This document shows, in pieces, positions 16,146 through 25,479 of a stretch of 53,473 nucleotides of DNA (positions are counted from its first letter, which is position 1; the number at the start of each line of letters is the position of its first letter). A model generated the notes under the pieces. It ran no database searches. It was not told where the DNA came from and was given only the letters and a program-made list of their open reading frames with translations. The position numbers were made by a program, and so were the translations under genes. The stretch is taken from positions 1 to 53,473 of the forward strand of contig JAEWYQ010000005.1 in assembly GCA_023395555.1 (NCBI GenBank), given 5' to 3'. Source of the DNA: Bacillota bacterium (GTDB taxonomy: Bacteria; Bacillota; Clostridia; Lachnospirales; Lachnospiraceae).

Positions 16146-17457
16146 AATAATGATATTCCTTCTCTTTGTATTCTTTTTTGCAATTGGAACGGCGCTAAAC
16201 GCTTATAAAGTTTTAACTACGGTAAAAATAAGCCTTACCTTTAATTATCTGGGGATTGAAAGGGGGCTAAACCCGGATGGAAGTAAGTTTAATGTATTTG
16301 AGATAAAATCAAAGGAGGTTCTTGGTTCCATAATAGAAAAGCTCAGCGGAAGCAGTTTAACAATAGATGAAATTAAGAGTAAAATTATTGTTGAGTCAGT
16401 CATGCCCAAAGCAGCTCTTGAGCAAGTAAGAACAGAGCAGACAGAAGGGAATCAATATTATTACATTCCTTACGAATTCAGTATTGCGTATATTGAACCC
16501 GATCCCTTTGAAAAAATCGGTCCGATACAGGTTTTAAATGCTCTTTCGGAAGCTTACACCGAATTTTTCTTTGAAAATTATGCGGAGAAAAACACGATTC
16601 TCCAGGATGAAAAAATTAATACCGACGGATATGAGTATATAGAAATTGCAGGTATTTACTCAAATAGGATAAACTCAATGATAAATTATCTCTACTCGCA
16701 CCGTAAGGAAAATGAAGAGTTCCGTGCCGAGTCCACAGGGGAAACCTTCGGAGATATCATATATATGCTGACCAACTTAAGAGATATTGATGTCGAAAAA
16801 TACAGATCACATGTTCTTCAAACTTCCATTGCAAAGGACAGGCCGTCCTATTTGCAGAAGATTAAATACATTGATACAACATTAAAAAGAAGCTATGAAC
16901 AGGAAAAGAATAACACCCAATTTATAAGTGATACATTAAAAAAGTATGATGCCAAAATCACCAGTTCGTTGTTCATTCCCACAACGGATGAAAATAATAA
17001 ATTATACATGAACAAAACACAAACAGGACTTGATTATATAACACAGCGTGCTTATACAAGCGGATTAAATGCTGAAAGTATCGGCAATAGTATAAACCTG
17101 AACGATCATTTAATAAAAGCGTTTTCAAAAAATGTCTGGGTTTCAGGGACGGATCTTGAATTGACAAACAAAATGTTGACAGATATTAATGCAAAGCTTA
17201 GGGATATTTCCGAATTGGCACTTAAAACCGACAATGAATTTATGGATAAAAAAACAATGAATTATTTATCCTTTTCAAAACCGGTCTATGCATGGGGAAA
17301 CCTGACCAAGGTTAAAGATATAGCTGTTTTGTCGGTTATAAGTTTATTTTTGGCCTATCTCTTTGCAGCGATGAAAGAAAATATTAAGTCCCGCCGTGTA
17401 AAAAAGAAAGCTGCGAGTGCGAGTGAGCAAAAGAGCGAGGAAAAAATGTCTGCATAA
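16123..17457 (+). CDS. Wzz-like chain-length/polysaccharide co-polymerase protein, first of a pair
   Basis: A 444-residue protein with one membrane helix at each end (residues about 9-28 and 400-418), a large outside domain of helices with coiled-coil tendency between them, and a Lys-rich cytoplasmic tail. This is the topology of Wzz/CapA-type co-polymerases that set chain length with Wzy. It lacks a tyrosine-kinase domain. It shares landmarks with the next gene: DGSKFNVFEIKSKEVL versus DGSELNVYEIISPNII, and FRAESTGETFGDIIYM versus YRSPSTGMSFLDLLYR. No conserved Pro-rich TM2 motif is obvious, so the call rests on topology and operon context. Confidence 0.65.
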   Translation: MHILKKNKIMIFLLFVFFFAIGTALNAYKVLTTVKISLTFNYLGIERGLNPDGSKFNVFEIKSKEVLGSIIEKLSGSSLTIDEIKSKIIVESVMPKAALEQVRTEQTEGNQYYYIPYEFSIAYIEPDPFEKIGPIQVLNALSEAYTEFFFENYAEKNTILQDEKINTDGYEYIEIAGIYSNRINSMINYLYSHRKENEEFRAESTGETFGDIIYMLTNLRDIDVEKYRSHVLQTSIAKDRPSYLQKIKYIDTTLKRSYEQEKNNTQFISDTLKKYDAKITSSLFIPTTDENNKLYMNKTQTGLDYITQRAYTSGLNAESIGNSINLNDHLIKAFSKNVWVSGTDLELTNKMLTDINAKLRDISELALKTDNEFMDKKTMNYLSFSKPVYAWGNLTKVKDIAVLSVISLFLAYLFAAMKENIKSRRVKKKAASASEQKSEEKMSA

Positions 17458-17523
17458 AGGTAATGATTCAAATTCTTGAGAAAGGGTAATAGAGACTACA
17501 TAGTTCTGTTAAAAAATAAAACA

Positions 17524-18906
17524 ATGGATATTACAATTTGGAATCTTCTTGCTTATATAAGAAAATGGAGAAAGTGGATTTTTATAAGTGTATTGGCATC
17601 ACTTTTTATTGCCTTTGCTTATACGACCCTGAATAAGCATTATTATTCTGAGATAATTATTGAGTATACCAATCAGAGTGCAAAAAGGGGCAAAGCTGCA
17701 GATGGAAGTGAGCTGAATGTTTATGAAATTATTTCACCTAACATCATAGAAAAAGCACTAGCGGATGTCGGATCAGAATTGAGTCCTGAAAATGTCCGTT
17801 CCTCCATGAGTATTACTCCTATCATACCGCAGAAAGTATTAGACCTTCAAAAAAGTAGACTTGATAATGGGGAAGAATATGATTATTTTCCAACAAAATA
17901 TTTGATTAAATATGTTGATTATTTTGGTGGCTCCAAAAATTTTACCCAGGACCTGCTGGATGCTATCATTAAAAACTATATGATTTATTACAGCGAGAGA
18001 TATATCAATAAAGAAAGCCTGACCCAGATCAACAAGGATCTGGACAGCGTAACCAATGATTATCTTGAGATGGCCGAAATAATAAGTACGAATACCGATA
18101 AGATTTCACAAATTCTTAAGCACCGTTCTCTTGCAAGTGCCGACTACCGTTCTCCATCAACAGGTATGTCATTTTTGGACCTGCTATATCGTTATCAGGA
18201 ACTCAGTGCAATTGATATACCAAGCTTATTTGCCTATATATTCAGTAACCAGGTGACTCGTGACAGGGATGTTTTAATAAAAAAATATACCAATAAACGC
18301 GAGCAATATTATATTGCTCAAAAAAACGGGCTTGCCCAGGCAGAGCTTACACTTGATTTAATGAATGAATTTGCCAAGGCTAACATAGAAGTTGCAAATT
18401 CCTATAATATTGCTACGGACGGCAAAGACAGCCAATATATGAATACTACGGATTTGGAAATAGGCCAAAGTTTGTCAAAGGACAAAACGACCTATGACAC
18501 GATGGCACTTGATTATATTGAGTATGGAATTTCTGCAAATACAAACCTGTATGGTGCGGAATATTCAAATACCGTAATAAATATATTCTCAGGAGCCAGA
18601 CAGGGCACGGTATATTTGATTAAAGCAACGACTGTTACTACGGATAAAATTGAAAAGCTTAACAAAAAATGGTCAGATCTTTTTGGGATTACCGACATAA
18701 CAATGCGTGACTATAATTCTTATATTTCAAGCCAGCATATATCCTTTATAACAGGAGTGGTTGTAAGTGAAACAATTAACCCAATGCTGTATTTGGCTAT
18801 TGCCTTTGTTCTTGGTATTGGTTTTAGCACAGTATGTGCAATAGGTTATGAAAGTATTAAGCATAATTGGGCCTTAAATTATAAAATAGCGAATCGAAAA
18901 GGATGA
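17524..18906 (+). CDS. Wzz-like chain-length/polysaccharide co-polymerase protein, second of a pair
   Basis: A 460-residue protein related to the preceding gene: N-terminal MDITIWNLLAYIRKWRKWIF (the usual Wzz-type start before the first membrane helix), a large outside helical domain, and a second membrane helix near residues 430-450. ATG 17524 is chosen on this protein pattern; a TTG at 17476 would add 16 residues but has no better ribosome site. Like its neighbour it has no kinase domain, and no separate BY-kinase or phosphatase gene lies in the operon. The two may form a mixed complex around the Wzy polymerase. It overlaps the next gene by 4 bases (ATGA). Confidence 0.65.
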   Translation: MDITIWNLLAYIRKWRKWIFISVLASLFIAFAYTTLNKHYYSEIIIEYTNQSAKRGKAADGSELNVYEIISPNIIEKALADVGSELSPENVRSSMSITPIIPQKVLDLQKSRLDNGEEYDYFPTKYLIKYVDYFGGSKNFTQDLLDAIIKNYMIYYSERYINKESLTQINKDLDSVTNDYLEMAEIISTNTDKISQILKHRSLASADYRSPSTGMSFLDLLYRYQELSAIDIPSLFAYIFSNQVTRDRDVLIKKYTNKREQYYIAQKNGLAQAELTLDLMNEFAKANIEVANSYNIATDGKDSQYMNTTDLEIGQSLSKDKTTYDTMALDYIEYGISANTNLYGAEYSNTVINIFSGARQGTVYLIKATTVTTDKIEKLNKKWSDLFGITDITMRDYNSYISSQHISFITGVVVSETINPMLYLAIAFVLGIGFSTVCAIGYESIKHNWALNYKIANRKG

Positions 18907-19976
18907 GGCTTTTGGTTGGAATAATATATCTGGGCGAGATTTCGCTTTGTCCCTTTGCTAAGAAATATATTGATATATTAGATATAAACGGTATAAAATA
19001 CGAGATTATACAGTGGGACAGGTCAGGTGTCAGGAAGGAAGATAACGATAGTGCCCATACCTTTCATTGCTTCCGGGAGAGATACACAAATCCGGTGAAG
19101 AAAATAATCTCATTGCTCCGGTTTGGTCGGTTTGCATTAAGAATAATAAAAACTAAAAAATATGATAAGTTAGTTGTGCTGACTACAATGACAGGTATTT
19201 TGCTGTATCCTATTTTAATAAAAAAATACAGAAATAAATATATTTTTGATTATCGTGATGCGAGCTACGAATACAATAAGCTATTTAAAAGTATGGTTAA
19301 ACGAATTGCGATGAATGCAAATTTTGTTTGTATTTCTTCAAAAGGTTTTTTGAATATTTTAGATAAGGATATCGATTATTATATCACACACAATTTCAAA
19401 TTCTCGGATTTACCGTTGAAAAATACAAGCTATACAAAAAAAATAAATGAAAAAATAAATATAAGCTATATCGGTATATTAAGAGAAACCCAATATTTAA
19501 AGAAGTTAGTCACTGCATTCGGAAATAATAAAAAGATTAATTTTTATATTCACGGTGCGGGAGATAATGAAGCGGAATTTCAAAGCGATTGCTGCAAATA
19601 CAATAATGTGTTTTACACAGGCAGGTATAATGAAGAGGAAAAAATAAGATTTATAAACCAGGCAGATATCCTGTGCTATAATTATCCATGCTCTTTTCTG
19701 AACAATAATGCTTTGGCAAATAAATTTTATGACGGAATTATTTTCAAAAGACCTATGTATGCCAACCGGGATACCTTTTCGGGGCGGTTGATTGAAGAAA
19801 ACAATCTTGGGATCTGCCTGCCCGATAATGAAACAGAGATTGCAGAAAAAATATATGAATATTACATTAGCTTTGAGGCAGGCAAGTTTTGTGAGAATGC
19901 AGAGAGAATATTACAGGAAGCGATTTATGAGGAAGAATTATATATGGAAAAAGTAAGGGAGTTCTTCGTCGGATGA
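18903..19976 (+). CDS. Glycosyltransferase, GT4-like (GT-B fold)
   Basis: A 357-residue protein with the two-domain outline of GT-B glycosyltransferases. The N-terminal half holds basic helices that probably touch the membrane; the C-terminal half has ISYIGILRETQYLKKLVTAFG, FYIHGAGDNEAEF, and NNALANKFYDGIIFKRPMYA, which matches the donor-binding region of GT4-like enzymes although the usual E-x7-E is weak. The start codon overlaps the preceding stop as ATGA. It probably adds a sugar to the repeat unit; the substrate is unknown. Confidence 0.75.
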   Translation: MRLLVGIIYLGEISLCPFAKKYIDILDINGIKYEIIQWDRSGVRKEDNDSAHTFHCFRERYTNPVKKIISLLRFGRFALRIIKTKKYDKLVVLTTMTGILLYPILIKKYRNKYIFDYRDASYEYNKLFKSMVKRIAMNANFVCISSKGFLNILDKDIDYYITHNFKFSDLPLKNTSYTKKINEKINISYIGILRETQYLKKLVTAFGNNKKINFYIHGAGDNEAEFQSDCCKYNNVFYTGRYNEEEKIRFINQADILCYNYPCSFLNNNALANKFYDGIIFKRPMYANRDTFSGRLIEENNLGICLPDNETEIAEKIYEYYISFEAGKFCENAERILQEAIYEEELYMEKVREFFVG

Positions 19977-19983
19977 GAGGTGT

Positions 19984-20652
19984 ATGGTGTCAGGGATAAA
20001 AAAGTACATAAGCAACATGATTTTTAGTTTTCCGCCTATAAAAAATAAGAGAAAAAAATATTTGAAAAAAATAAGATCGGAATATAACTATACCGGGAAT
20101 ACCCCGTCGATTCTTTGTTCTACCTGTATAGGCGGCCTTATTTACAACAATTTGGGCCTTAAGTTTATGTCTCCCACAATTAATTTGTGGATTTATTCAC
20201 CGGATTTTGTAAAGTTTGCCTGTAATCTGAAAGAATATTTAGCGAGTGAATTGGAGTTTTTACCTCTGAATAATAAATATACCGACGGAGCGTATCCGGT
20301 GGGACAACTGAAAGATATCATGATACATTTTAATCACTTTAAGACAAAAGAAGAAGCCTTAGACAAATGGAATGAGAGAGCAAAAAGAATCGATTTTGAC
20401 AATTTGTATTTCATTACAGATGATAATGGATTAAAAGATGAGGATATCTTAAAAATGCAGAAGGTGGAATGTAAACGGGCGATTGTCTTTACCGCAACCC
20501 CCAAGCCGCAATTCGGCGTCACCTATTGGCTGAAAAGATACGCTAAAACCGGTGCCATGGGGGAATACAGCGTACGTGACCTTGATGGCTTCCGGGAGTT
20601 TGAAAAATCATTTGATTATGTAAAATGGTTAAACGGTGATAAAATTTTTTAA
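19984..20652 (+). CDS. DUF1919 family exopolysaccharide biosynthesis protein
   Basis: A 222-residue protein of the DUF1919 family, found in exopolysaccharide clusters; its chemistry is not established, to my knowledge. Seen in sequence: the basic N-terminal helix, SILCSTCIGGLIYNNLGLKF, SPTINLWIYSPDFVKFACNL, the YPVGQLKDIMIHFNHF block, FITDDNG and the C-terminal FDYVKWLNG. Many family members come in tandem with glycosyltransferases. A second, broken copy follows the GT4 gene at 23022. ATG 19984 follows GAGAGGTG. Confidence 0.82.
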   Translation: MVSGIKKYISNMIFSFPPIKNKRKKYLKKIRSEYNYTGNTPSILCSTCIGGLIYNNLGLKFMSPTINLWIYSPDFVKFACNLKEYLASELEFLPLNNKYTDGAYPVGQLKDIMIHFNHFKTKEEALDKWNERAKRIDFDNLYFITDDNGLKDEDILKMQKVECKRAIVFTATPKPQFGVTYWLKRYAKTGAMGEYSVRDLDGFREFEKSFDYVKWLNGDKIF

Positions 20653-20667
20653 TTTAGGAGTGATTCA

Positions 20668-21891
20668 TTGGATACCACGGTAATTAATATAAAAAATGAA
20701 AAAGTCTCCTTGTATGCAAAATTAGCTTGTATTTATATCATCAGCATGCCGTTGACCATTATCACAGTCACCTATGGATTATCCCTGCTTAAAATAGTTT
20801 CAGTTATCATAGGGATTATTTTGGTTCCAAACATGTTTTTTGGTAAAGGGAAACTTAGCTTAAACAGTGTTCATCTGTTCTTTGCAATTTATTTGCTGTA
20901 TTGTATTGGGGGACTGCTGATATTAAGAATAGATTATGCGGTTTTTCAAATAAAAGGGCTTATAGAAGCGTTTATTTTTGTTAATGTACTCAGCGTAAGA
21001 ATTTATAACCAAAGGGAAAAACGATGGATAGAAAGTGCGTGGATCATAGTAGGAATTATATGCACGATTTTCGGGCTGATAAGCAAGGAGGTCGTAGAAG
21101 CGACCAGAATAACGCTTTCAATATTTGGATTTTCCGAGGATCCGAATCAATTTTGTGCGTATTTGATACTTCCGCTGATATATACAATCATGCATCTTAC
21201 AAAAGAGAAAAAAGGCAGGTTTTTGTATGCGGCCTTGTTGCTTGCAATGCTTCTGGTATTATTTAAAACAGGCTCCAGAGGAGGACTTATAGCGATATTT
21301 GCAGGGGCTGGTTTTTACGTTCTTTTTGGAATAGAGGAAGTGAAACGGAAATTGCAGGTGATCCTGTTGATAGGGGTTCTCGCAGTCCTGTTTATGGTTT
21401 TGATTTATCCGACTTTGCCGGAACAGACCCGTGAGCGATTCAGTATAGAACGTGTGGAGAAAGATAAAGGAACCGGGCGGTTTGAAACATGGGATACTTT
21501 GATAAAGGCGTCCGTGAAAGACCCGGAAGCTATGATTTTCGGGCTTGGAATAGGTTCTACTGTGCCAATACTTGAAAAGGCAAATTCAATTGCAAGGTAT
21601 GCCCATAATCAATGGATACAGGTTTTCTGCGATCAGGGCTTCGTCGGGTTGTTTTTCTTCGGATATCTTATCCTTTCGGCAATTGTCCGTAATTTGAAAA
21701 AAAATCCGCCGGTATCCGCTGGAATGATTGGTATCATTGCATTGTCCATGTCGCTTACAATGTACGTTTTTAAGCCATATATGAACCTATTGCTGATGTG
21801 TGCAATGACCTTCCAGCCGCCGCTCACAGCACAGGAGGAAACGGAGGACATAAATGAAATCATGGAAGAAGTCAATGGTGATAGTGAATAA
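20668..21891 (+). CDS. O-antigen ligase/polymerase-like membrane protein (Wzy)
   Basis: A 407-residue membrane protein with 10-12 predicted helices, most likely the Wzy polymerase that joins repeat units on the outer face. Diagnostic pieces are the short GSRGGLIAIFAG loop (about residue 200), an Arg-rich outside loop around ERFSIERVEKDKGTGR, and AHNQWIQVFCDQGFVGLFFF, the His-containing segment typical of the Wzy_C/RfaL family. Start TTG 20668 follows TAGGAG at 8 bases. Its 3' end overlaps the next glycosyltransferase by 38 bases. Confidence 0.88.
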   Translation: MDTTVINIKNEKVSLYAKLACIYIISMPLTIITVTYGLSLLKIVSVIIGIILVPNMFFGKGKLSLNSVHLFFAIYLLYCIGGLLILRIDYAVFQIKGLIEAFIFVNVLSVRIYNQREKRWIESAWIIVGIICTIFGLISKEVVEATRITLSIFGFSEDPNQFCAYLILPLIYTIMHLTKEKKGRFLYAALLLAMLLVLFKTGSRGGLIAIFAGAGFYVLFGIEEVKRKLQVILLIGVLAVLFMVLIYPTLPEQTRERFSIERVEKDKGTGRFETWDTLIKASVKDPEAMIFGLGIGSTVPILEKANSIARYAHNQWIQVFCDQGFVGLFFFGYLILSAIVRNLKKNPPVSAGMIGIIALSMSLTMYVFKPYMNLLLMCAMTFQPPLTAQEETEDINEIMEEVNGDSE

Positions 21892-23029
21892 TAATTTGGA
21901 TATAGGCGGAATCCAGAGAGCGCTTGTAAATCTGCTGAATGAAATTAGCAGCAAATTTGATATTACCCTTTTTTTATTCAAAAAAAGCGGTGCGTTACTT
22001 TGTGAAGTCCCTGATCATGTTAAAATTATAGAAGCAAGAGGTGTTTTACGCCTGTTGGGTGTTTCCCAGGCGGAAGCCAGGCAGATGGGAGTGCTTTATT
22101 ATTACCTCAGGGCTGTTTTGGCATTGCTTTGCAGGATGTTTCATAATAATTTCATTATTAAATTGCTGACTGAGAGCCAGAGGCTGGATGAAAAATACGA
22201 TGTGGCAATATCCTACATGCAAAATTCATATAGCAAGATTTTTTTTGGAGGCTGCAATGAATTTGTGATTAATAGTATAAAAGCCGCCAGGAAAATCAGC
22301 TTTGTACATTGTGATTTCTTAAATTATGAAGGAAATAATAAATCTAACCGCGGTATCTATGATAAATTCGACCGCATCGCGTTGGTTTCGAATTCCTGCA
22401 AAAACAGTTTTGAAAATGTAATGCCCCATCTTGCAGGTAAAACGGCTTGTGTGTATAACTGCTGCAATTATGAGCAAATAAAAAAAATGGCCAATGAAGA
22501 TCCGTATATTTATGAGAAAGGAATCAATCTGCTTACGGTTGCAAGAATAAGCGAAGAAAAAGGGTTGTTGCGCTGTGCTGATATTATGAAAAAACTGAAG
22601 CGAAGCGGATGCGAATTTTTCTGGCATATTATAGGCGACGGCGGTCAAAAAACAGAGCTTCTGCAAAAAATACAAGAAAATGAACTGGATGATTGTGTGA
22701 TTTACCATGGGGAAACCAATAATCCCTATAGATATATGAAGAATGCATCCGCACTTTTGGTGCTTTCTTATCACGAAGCGGCTCCTATGGTATTTATGGA
22801 GGCGAAGGCACTGGGACTGCCCATCCTTGCCACGAATACCTGCAGTGCCAAAGAAATGGTAGAGGATACGAAAGCCGGAATTGTTTGTGACAATCAGGAA
22901 CAAGCAATTTTTGAATTATTGCTTAAGGTATGTAAAATTCCGCAGCTGTTAAGGCCCGCTGTCATCCGGGCAGACAATAAAATTGCCGTGAAAGAATTTT
23001 GTGATTTGGTAGAAAACGCTTATGATTAG
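21854..23029 (+). CDS. Glycosyltransferase family 4
   Basis: A 391-residue GT-B enzyme. The N-terminal domain has VNNNLDIGGIQRALVNLLNEI (acceptor side glycine loop). The C-terminal donor domain has LLTVARISEEKGLLRCADIM, FWHIIGDGGQKTELLQKI and the retaining-enzyme motif EAAPMVFMEAKALGLPILAT, with the E-x7-E pattern. It begins inside the polymerase gene and overlaps the broken DUF1919 gene by 8 bases, so the operon is tightly coupled. It adds one sugar of the repeat unit; donor unknown. Confidence 0.92.
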   Translation: MKSWKKSMVIVNNNLDIGGIQRALVNLLNEISSKFDITLFLFKKSGALLCEVPDHVKIIEARGVLRLLGVSQAEARQMGVLYYYLRAVLALLCRMFHNNFIIKLLTESQRLDEKYDVAISYMQNSYSKIFFGGCNEFVINSIKAARKISFVHCDFLNYEGNNKSNRGIYDKFDRIALVSNSCKNSFENVMPHLAGKTACVYNCCNYEQIKKMANEDPYIYEKGINLLTVARISEEKGLLRCADIMKKLKRSGCEFFWHIIGDGGQKTELLQKIQENELDDCVIYHGETNNPYRYMKNASALLVLSYHEAAPMVFMEAKALGLPILATNTCSAKEMVEDTKAGIVCDNQEQAIFELLLKVCKIPQLLRPAVIRADNKIAVKEFCDLVENAYD

Positions 23030-23544
23030 ACAGATATTAAAAAAAAGCATTTCCATTCTAATTTCCTCCTTGCCGGGTATCAAGCGGAAACGAAAGCAGT
23101 CCATCGAAAGAATGAGAAGGGAATATAATGATTCATTGCCTGTACCGAGTATTATTTCTTCAAAAGGAGCAGGCGGTATCATTTCCATGAATTTAAACCT
23201 TCCCATCAAATCACCCACCGTACTGCTTTGGATACCCACGCCTGACTTTGTAAAATTCGTAAGCAAATTGTCCTATTATCTTGGGCTGGAGCTGGAACGG
23301 TCGAATTATTTCCGATACCCTATCGGAAAATTGGATGATATAGAAATACATTTTAATCACTATAAAAATTGGGAAGATGCCTATGCGGCTTGGAATAAGC
23401 GGAAAGATACCGTGGACTTTAATAAAAAGAGGAGTTTTAGGAGCTTATAGCGCAAAGGATCTGTTTGGAATCCCTGAATTTGAAAAATGCTTTGATTATG
23501 CAAAATGGTTAAACGGAGAAAAGGAGTTTGACTTGCAAAAATGA
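23022..23544 (+). pseudogene. DUF1919 gene with internal deletion and frameshift
   Basis: The first 133 codons match the intact DUF1919 protein at 19984 (for example PTVLLWIPTPDFVKFVSKL and GKLDDIEIHFNHYKN). The frame then runs into a stop at 23448-23450. In the +1 frame the C-terminal end reappears at about 23415-23544 (LGAYSAKDL, FEKCFDYAKWLNGEKEF). About 50 residues between them, containing the FITDDNG and TATPKPQFG segments of the intact copy, are missing. The original stop at 23542-23544 overlaps the next ATG as ATGA, which shows the gene was once part of the coupled operon. Confidence 0.8.
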
Positions 23545-24392
23545 AAAAATTTATAATCATTTCCGTTAGTATCGTGCTGATATTTATCACCTATGTTATG
23601 ATTGAAAACAGCATCCTTGTTGTGAAAAAATATAATATAGTTTCGTCCAAAATTGACAAAGGCCTGGATGGTTATAAAATCGGCCTTATCACCGACTTTC
23701 ATAATAGTTCCAATTTTTCGAAAATAATAAAAAAGATGAAAACGGAAAAGCCGGAGATGATTGCCCTGGTCGGTGACACTATTAATATGAGCGGCAAAGA
23801 ATGTGAGAATGCGGATAAATTAATAGAAGGTTTAATCGATATTGCGCCGGTATATCTGGTTTCCGGAAATCATGAAATTGCGCCTATGGCCCAAGATATT
23901 ACCGCCAGGTTTTATAAATATGCCCAGGAAAAAGGTGTTACTATAATTGATAACAAAGCTGTGGAAATTGAATACAATCACAGTGTCTTTAATCTGATCG
24001 GCTTCGGTGATATTATTTATGATGATAAAAGCTTGCAGAACCCTGTATTTTATAATAAACTAAAAGAAAATCTCCAGACATTATATGATGAAATTCAAGA
24101 TAAAAACCGATATAACATTTTACTTTTTCATAGGGGAAATTATATCGATACAATTTCAGAATACCCCTTTGATTTGGTTTTGGCAGGGCATTTGCACGGA
24201 GGGCAAATAAATCTTCCCTATATAAGGAACAGGCTGCTGATCGATCGATTTGGAACGGATAAATATTTGGCCGGATATTATAGAGAAGGAAATTTGCAGG
24301 GAATTATCAGCAGAGGAGCAATATATAGCCTAAAGCCTCCAAGACTTTTTAATCCGCCGGAGATAAATATAATTATTTTAAAGGGCATGTAG
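23541..24392 (+). CDS. Membrane-anchored metallophosphoesterase (YkuE-like)
   Basis: A 283-residue calcineurin-like phosphoesterase. One N-terminal membrane helix (residues 3-20) is followed by the metal-binding set: D-x-H in LITDFHNS, GD in ALVGDTIN, GNHE in VSGNHEIA, and GHLHGGQI near residue 216. The layout matches YkuE-type enzymes, which act outside the membrane and in some bacteria cleave lipid-linked or UDP-sugar substrates. The start overlaps the remnant stop of the preceding pseudogene. Its place at the end of the polysaccharide operon suggests a role in recycling or trimming, but this is inference. Confidence 0.87.
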   Translation: MKKFIIISVSIVLIFITYVMIENSILVVKKYNIVSSKIDKGLDGYKIGLITDFHNSSNFSKIIKKMKTEKPEMIALVGDTINMSGKECENADKLIEGLIDIAPVYLVSGNHEIAPMAQDITARFYKYAQEKGVTIIDNKAVEIEYNHSVFNLIGFGDIIYDDKSLQNPVFYNKLKENLQTLYDEIQDKNRYNILLFHRGNYIDTISEYPFDLVLAGHLHGGQINLPYIRNRLLIDRFGTDKYLAGYYREGNLQGIISRGAIYSLKPPRLFNPPEINIIILKGM

Positions 24393-24463
24393 AAATCCTG
24401 CGATACGGGGGATATGGTATTCCTTCCCGGAAGCCCGGAATTTAAAGACGAGGAGAAGATAAC

Positions 24464-25309
24464 ATGACAATCAGCCAAGAAACCATGGAGCAGGGTGCAA
24501 TAAAGTTTATAAAAACACTATTTCGTCTCCCGGAAATTGAAAGGGTTGCAATTAAGGATGTTTTTATTCAGTCACCCGACGATTATGATAACATCAGGAA
24601 AGGACTCGCCTTATGCTATCATGATAATTTGAGTGATGTGGATTTTAACGCATGGCTGAGGTTAAGTCCGGAGGATTTTCACGGAGACACTCCGATTTAC
24701 AAGAAGTATTTCCCCAGATTAGGGATGGAGGATGAGATATTTGGAATTATATTTCAGGAACGCTTTGACAAGGAAAGCTGCAAGGAAGGGATGCGTATCT
24801 GCCTGAAAACAGGATTTCGCATGGATTTCACCTGTTTTACCAGGTGTGATGAAAATGCTGCAACGTTACCCCAAGCGGATTTGCGGACGAATATTACGGC
24901 ACAGCAACCGCAGAATCTTTGGGCTGACTTGGATTTGGATAAAGCAAATTCTTTTTGGTTTACTTCAATACTGGCACTTTCAAAGCTATTGCGTCACGAT
25001 TACCTGATATCAGATCATCTGTCACATATGCTTTTAATGGAATGCCTGGTGCTGCAAATGTTGGACAGAGATAATTTATATCAGACAAACTTTCACAGAT
25101 ACGGATATGCAGAGCAAATAGAGTATAGGAATATTAATGTTTCACATTATGAGAAATATTTGACGAACCAGGATGATACCTACAATCATATTGTTCAGAA
25201 TCTCTGCAGGGCAGTAATTTGTTATGATGATCTGGCAGCAAATTCAAATGCTTTGTATCAAAAGCGAAGTAATCTATTTTTTGATATATGGGATAGCTAC
25301 CTGACTTAG
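24464..25309 (+). CDS. Uncharacterised protein, possibly nucleotidyltransferase-like
   Basis: A 281-residue soluble protein. Residues 55-66 read NLSDVDFNAWLR, resembling the S-D-x-D-x motif of minimal nucleotidyltransferases (ANT/AadE type), but the preceding Gly-Ser signature (GS...R) is not evident. The C-terminal half is helical (WFTSILALSKLLRHDYLISDHLSHMLLMECLVLQML), which resembles the C-terminal domain of aminoglycoside adenylyltransferases. It may be a degenerate or regulatory member. The start ATG 24464 follows GAGGAG. It sits behind the polysaccharide operon with a 70-base gap and may be read from it. The family call is weak. Confidence 0.45.
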   Translation: MTISQETMEQGAIKFIKTLFRLPEIERVAIKDVFIQSPDDYDNIRKGLALCYHDNLSDVDFNAWLRLSPEDFHGDTPIYKKYFPRLGMEDEIFGIIFQERFDKESCKEGMRICLKTGFRMDFTCFTRCDENAATLPQADLRTNITAQQPQNLWADLDLDKANSFWFTSILALSKLLRHDYLISDHLSHMLLMECLVLQMLDRDNLYQTNFHRYGYAEQIEYRNINVSHYEKYLTNQDDTYNHIVQNLCRAVICYDDLAANSNALYQKRSNLFFDIWDSYLT

Positions 25310-25393
25310 TTGATTTCCCTCAGGAGCCTTGAAAAATCAAGGTGCCTGAGGTTTTTTATTTCGGTCGGTTTATATGAAGGTTATTGGAATATG

Positions 25394-25422
25394 TTGTTAG
25401 ATAAAAAAGAAAATGATATAAT
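25394..25422 (+). promoter_or_regulatory. Promoter before the truncated GNAT gene
   Basis: TTGTTA (25394-25399) and consensus TATAAT (25417-25422) have 17-bp spacing. They lie inside the region that would encode the missing N-terminus of the GNAT gene, so if used they would produce a transcript for the short form only. Confidence 0.5.
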
Positions 25423-25479
25423 AGTGAGGTTGCTAAATACAATTCATGTTCAGGGGGTAATGAGAATTTTCCTGTTACT

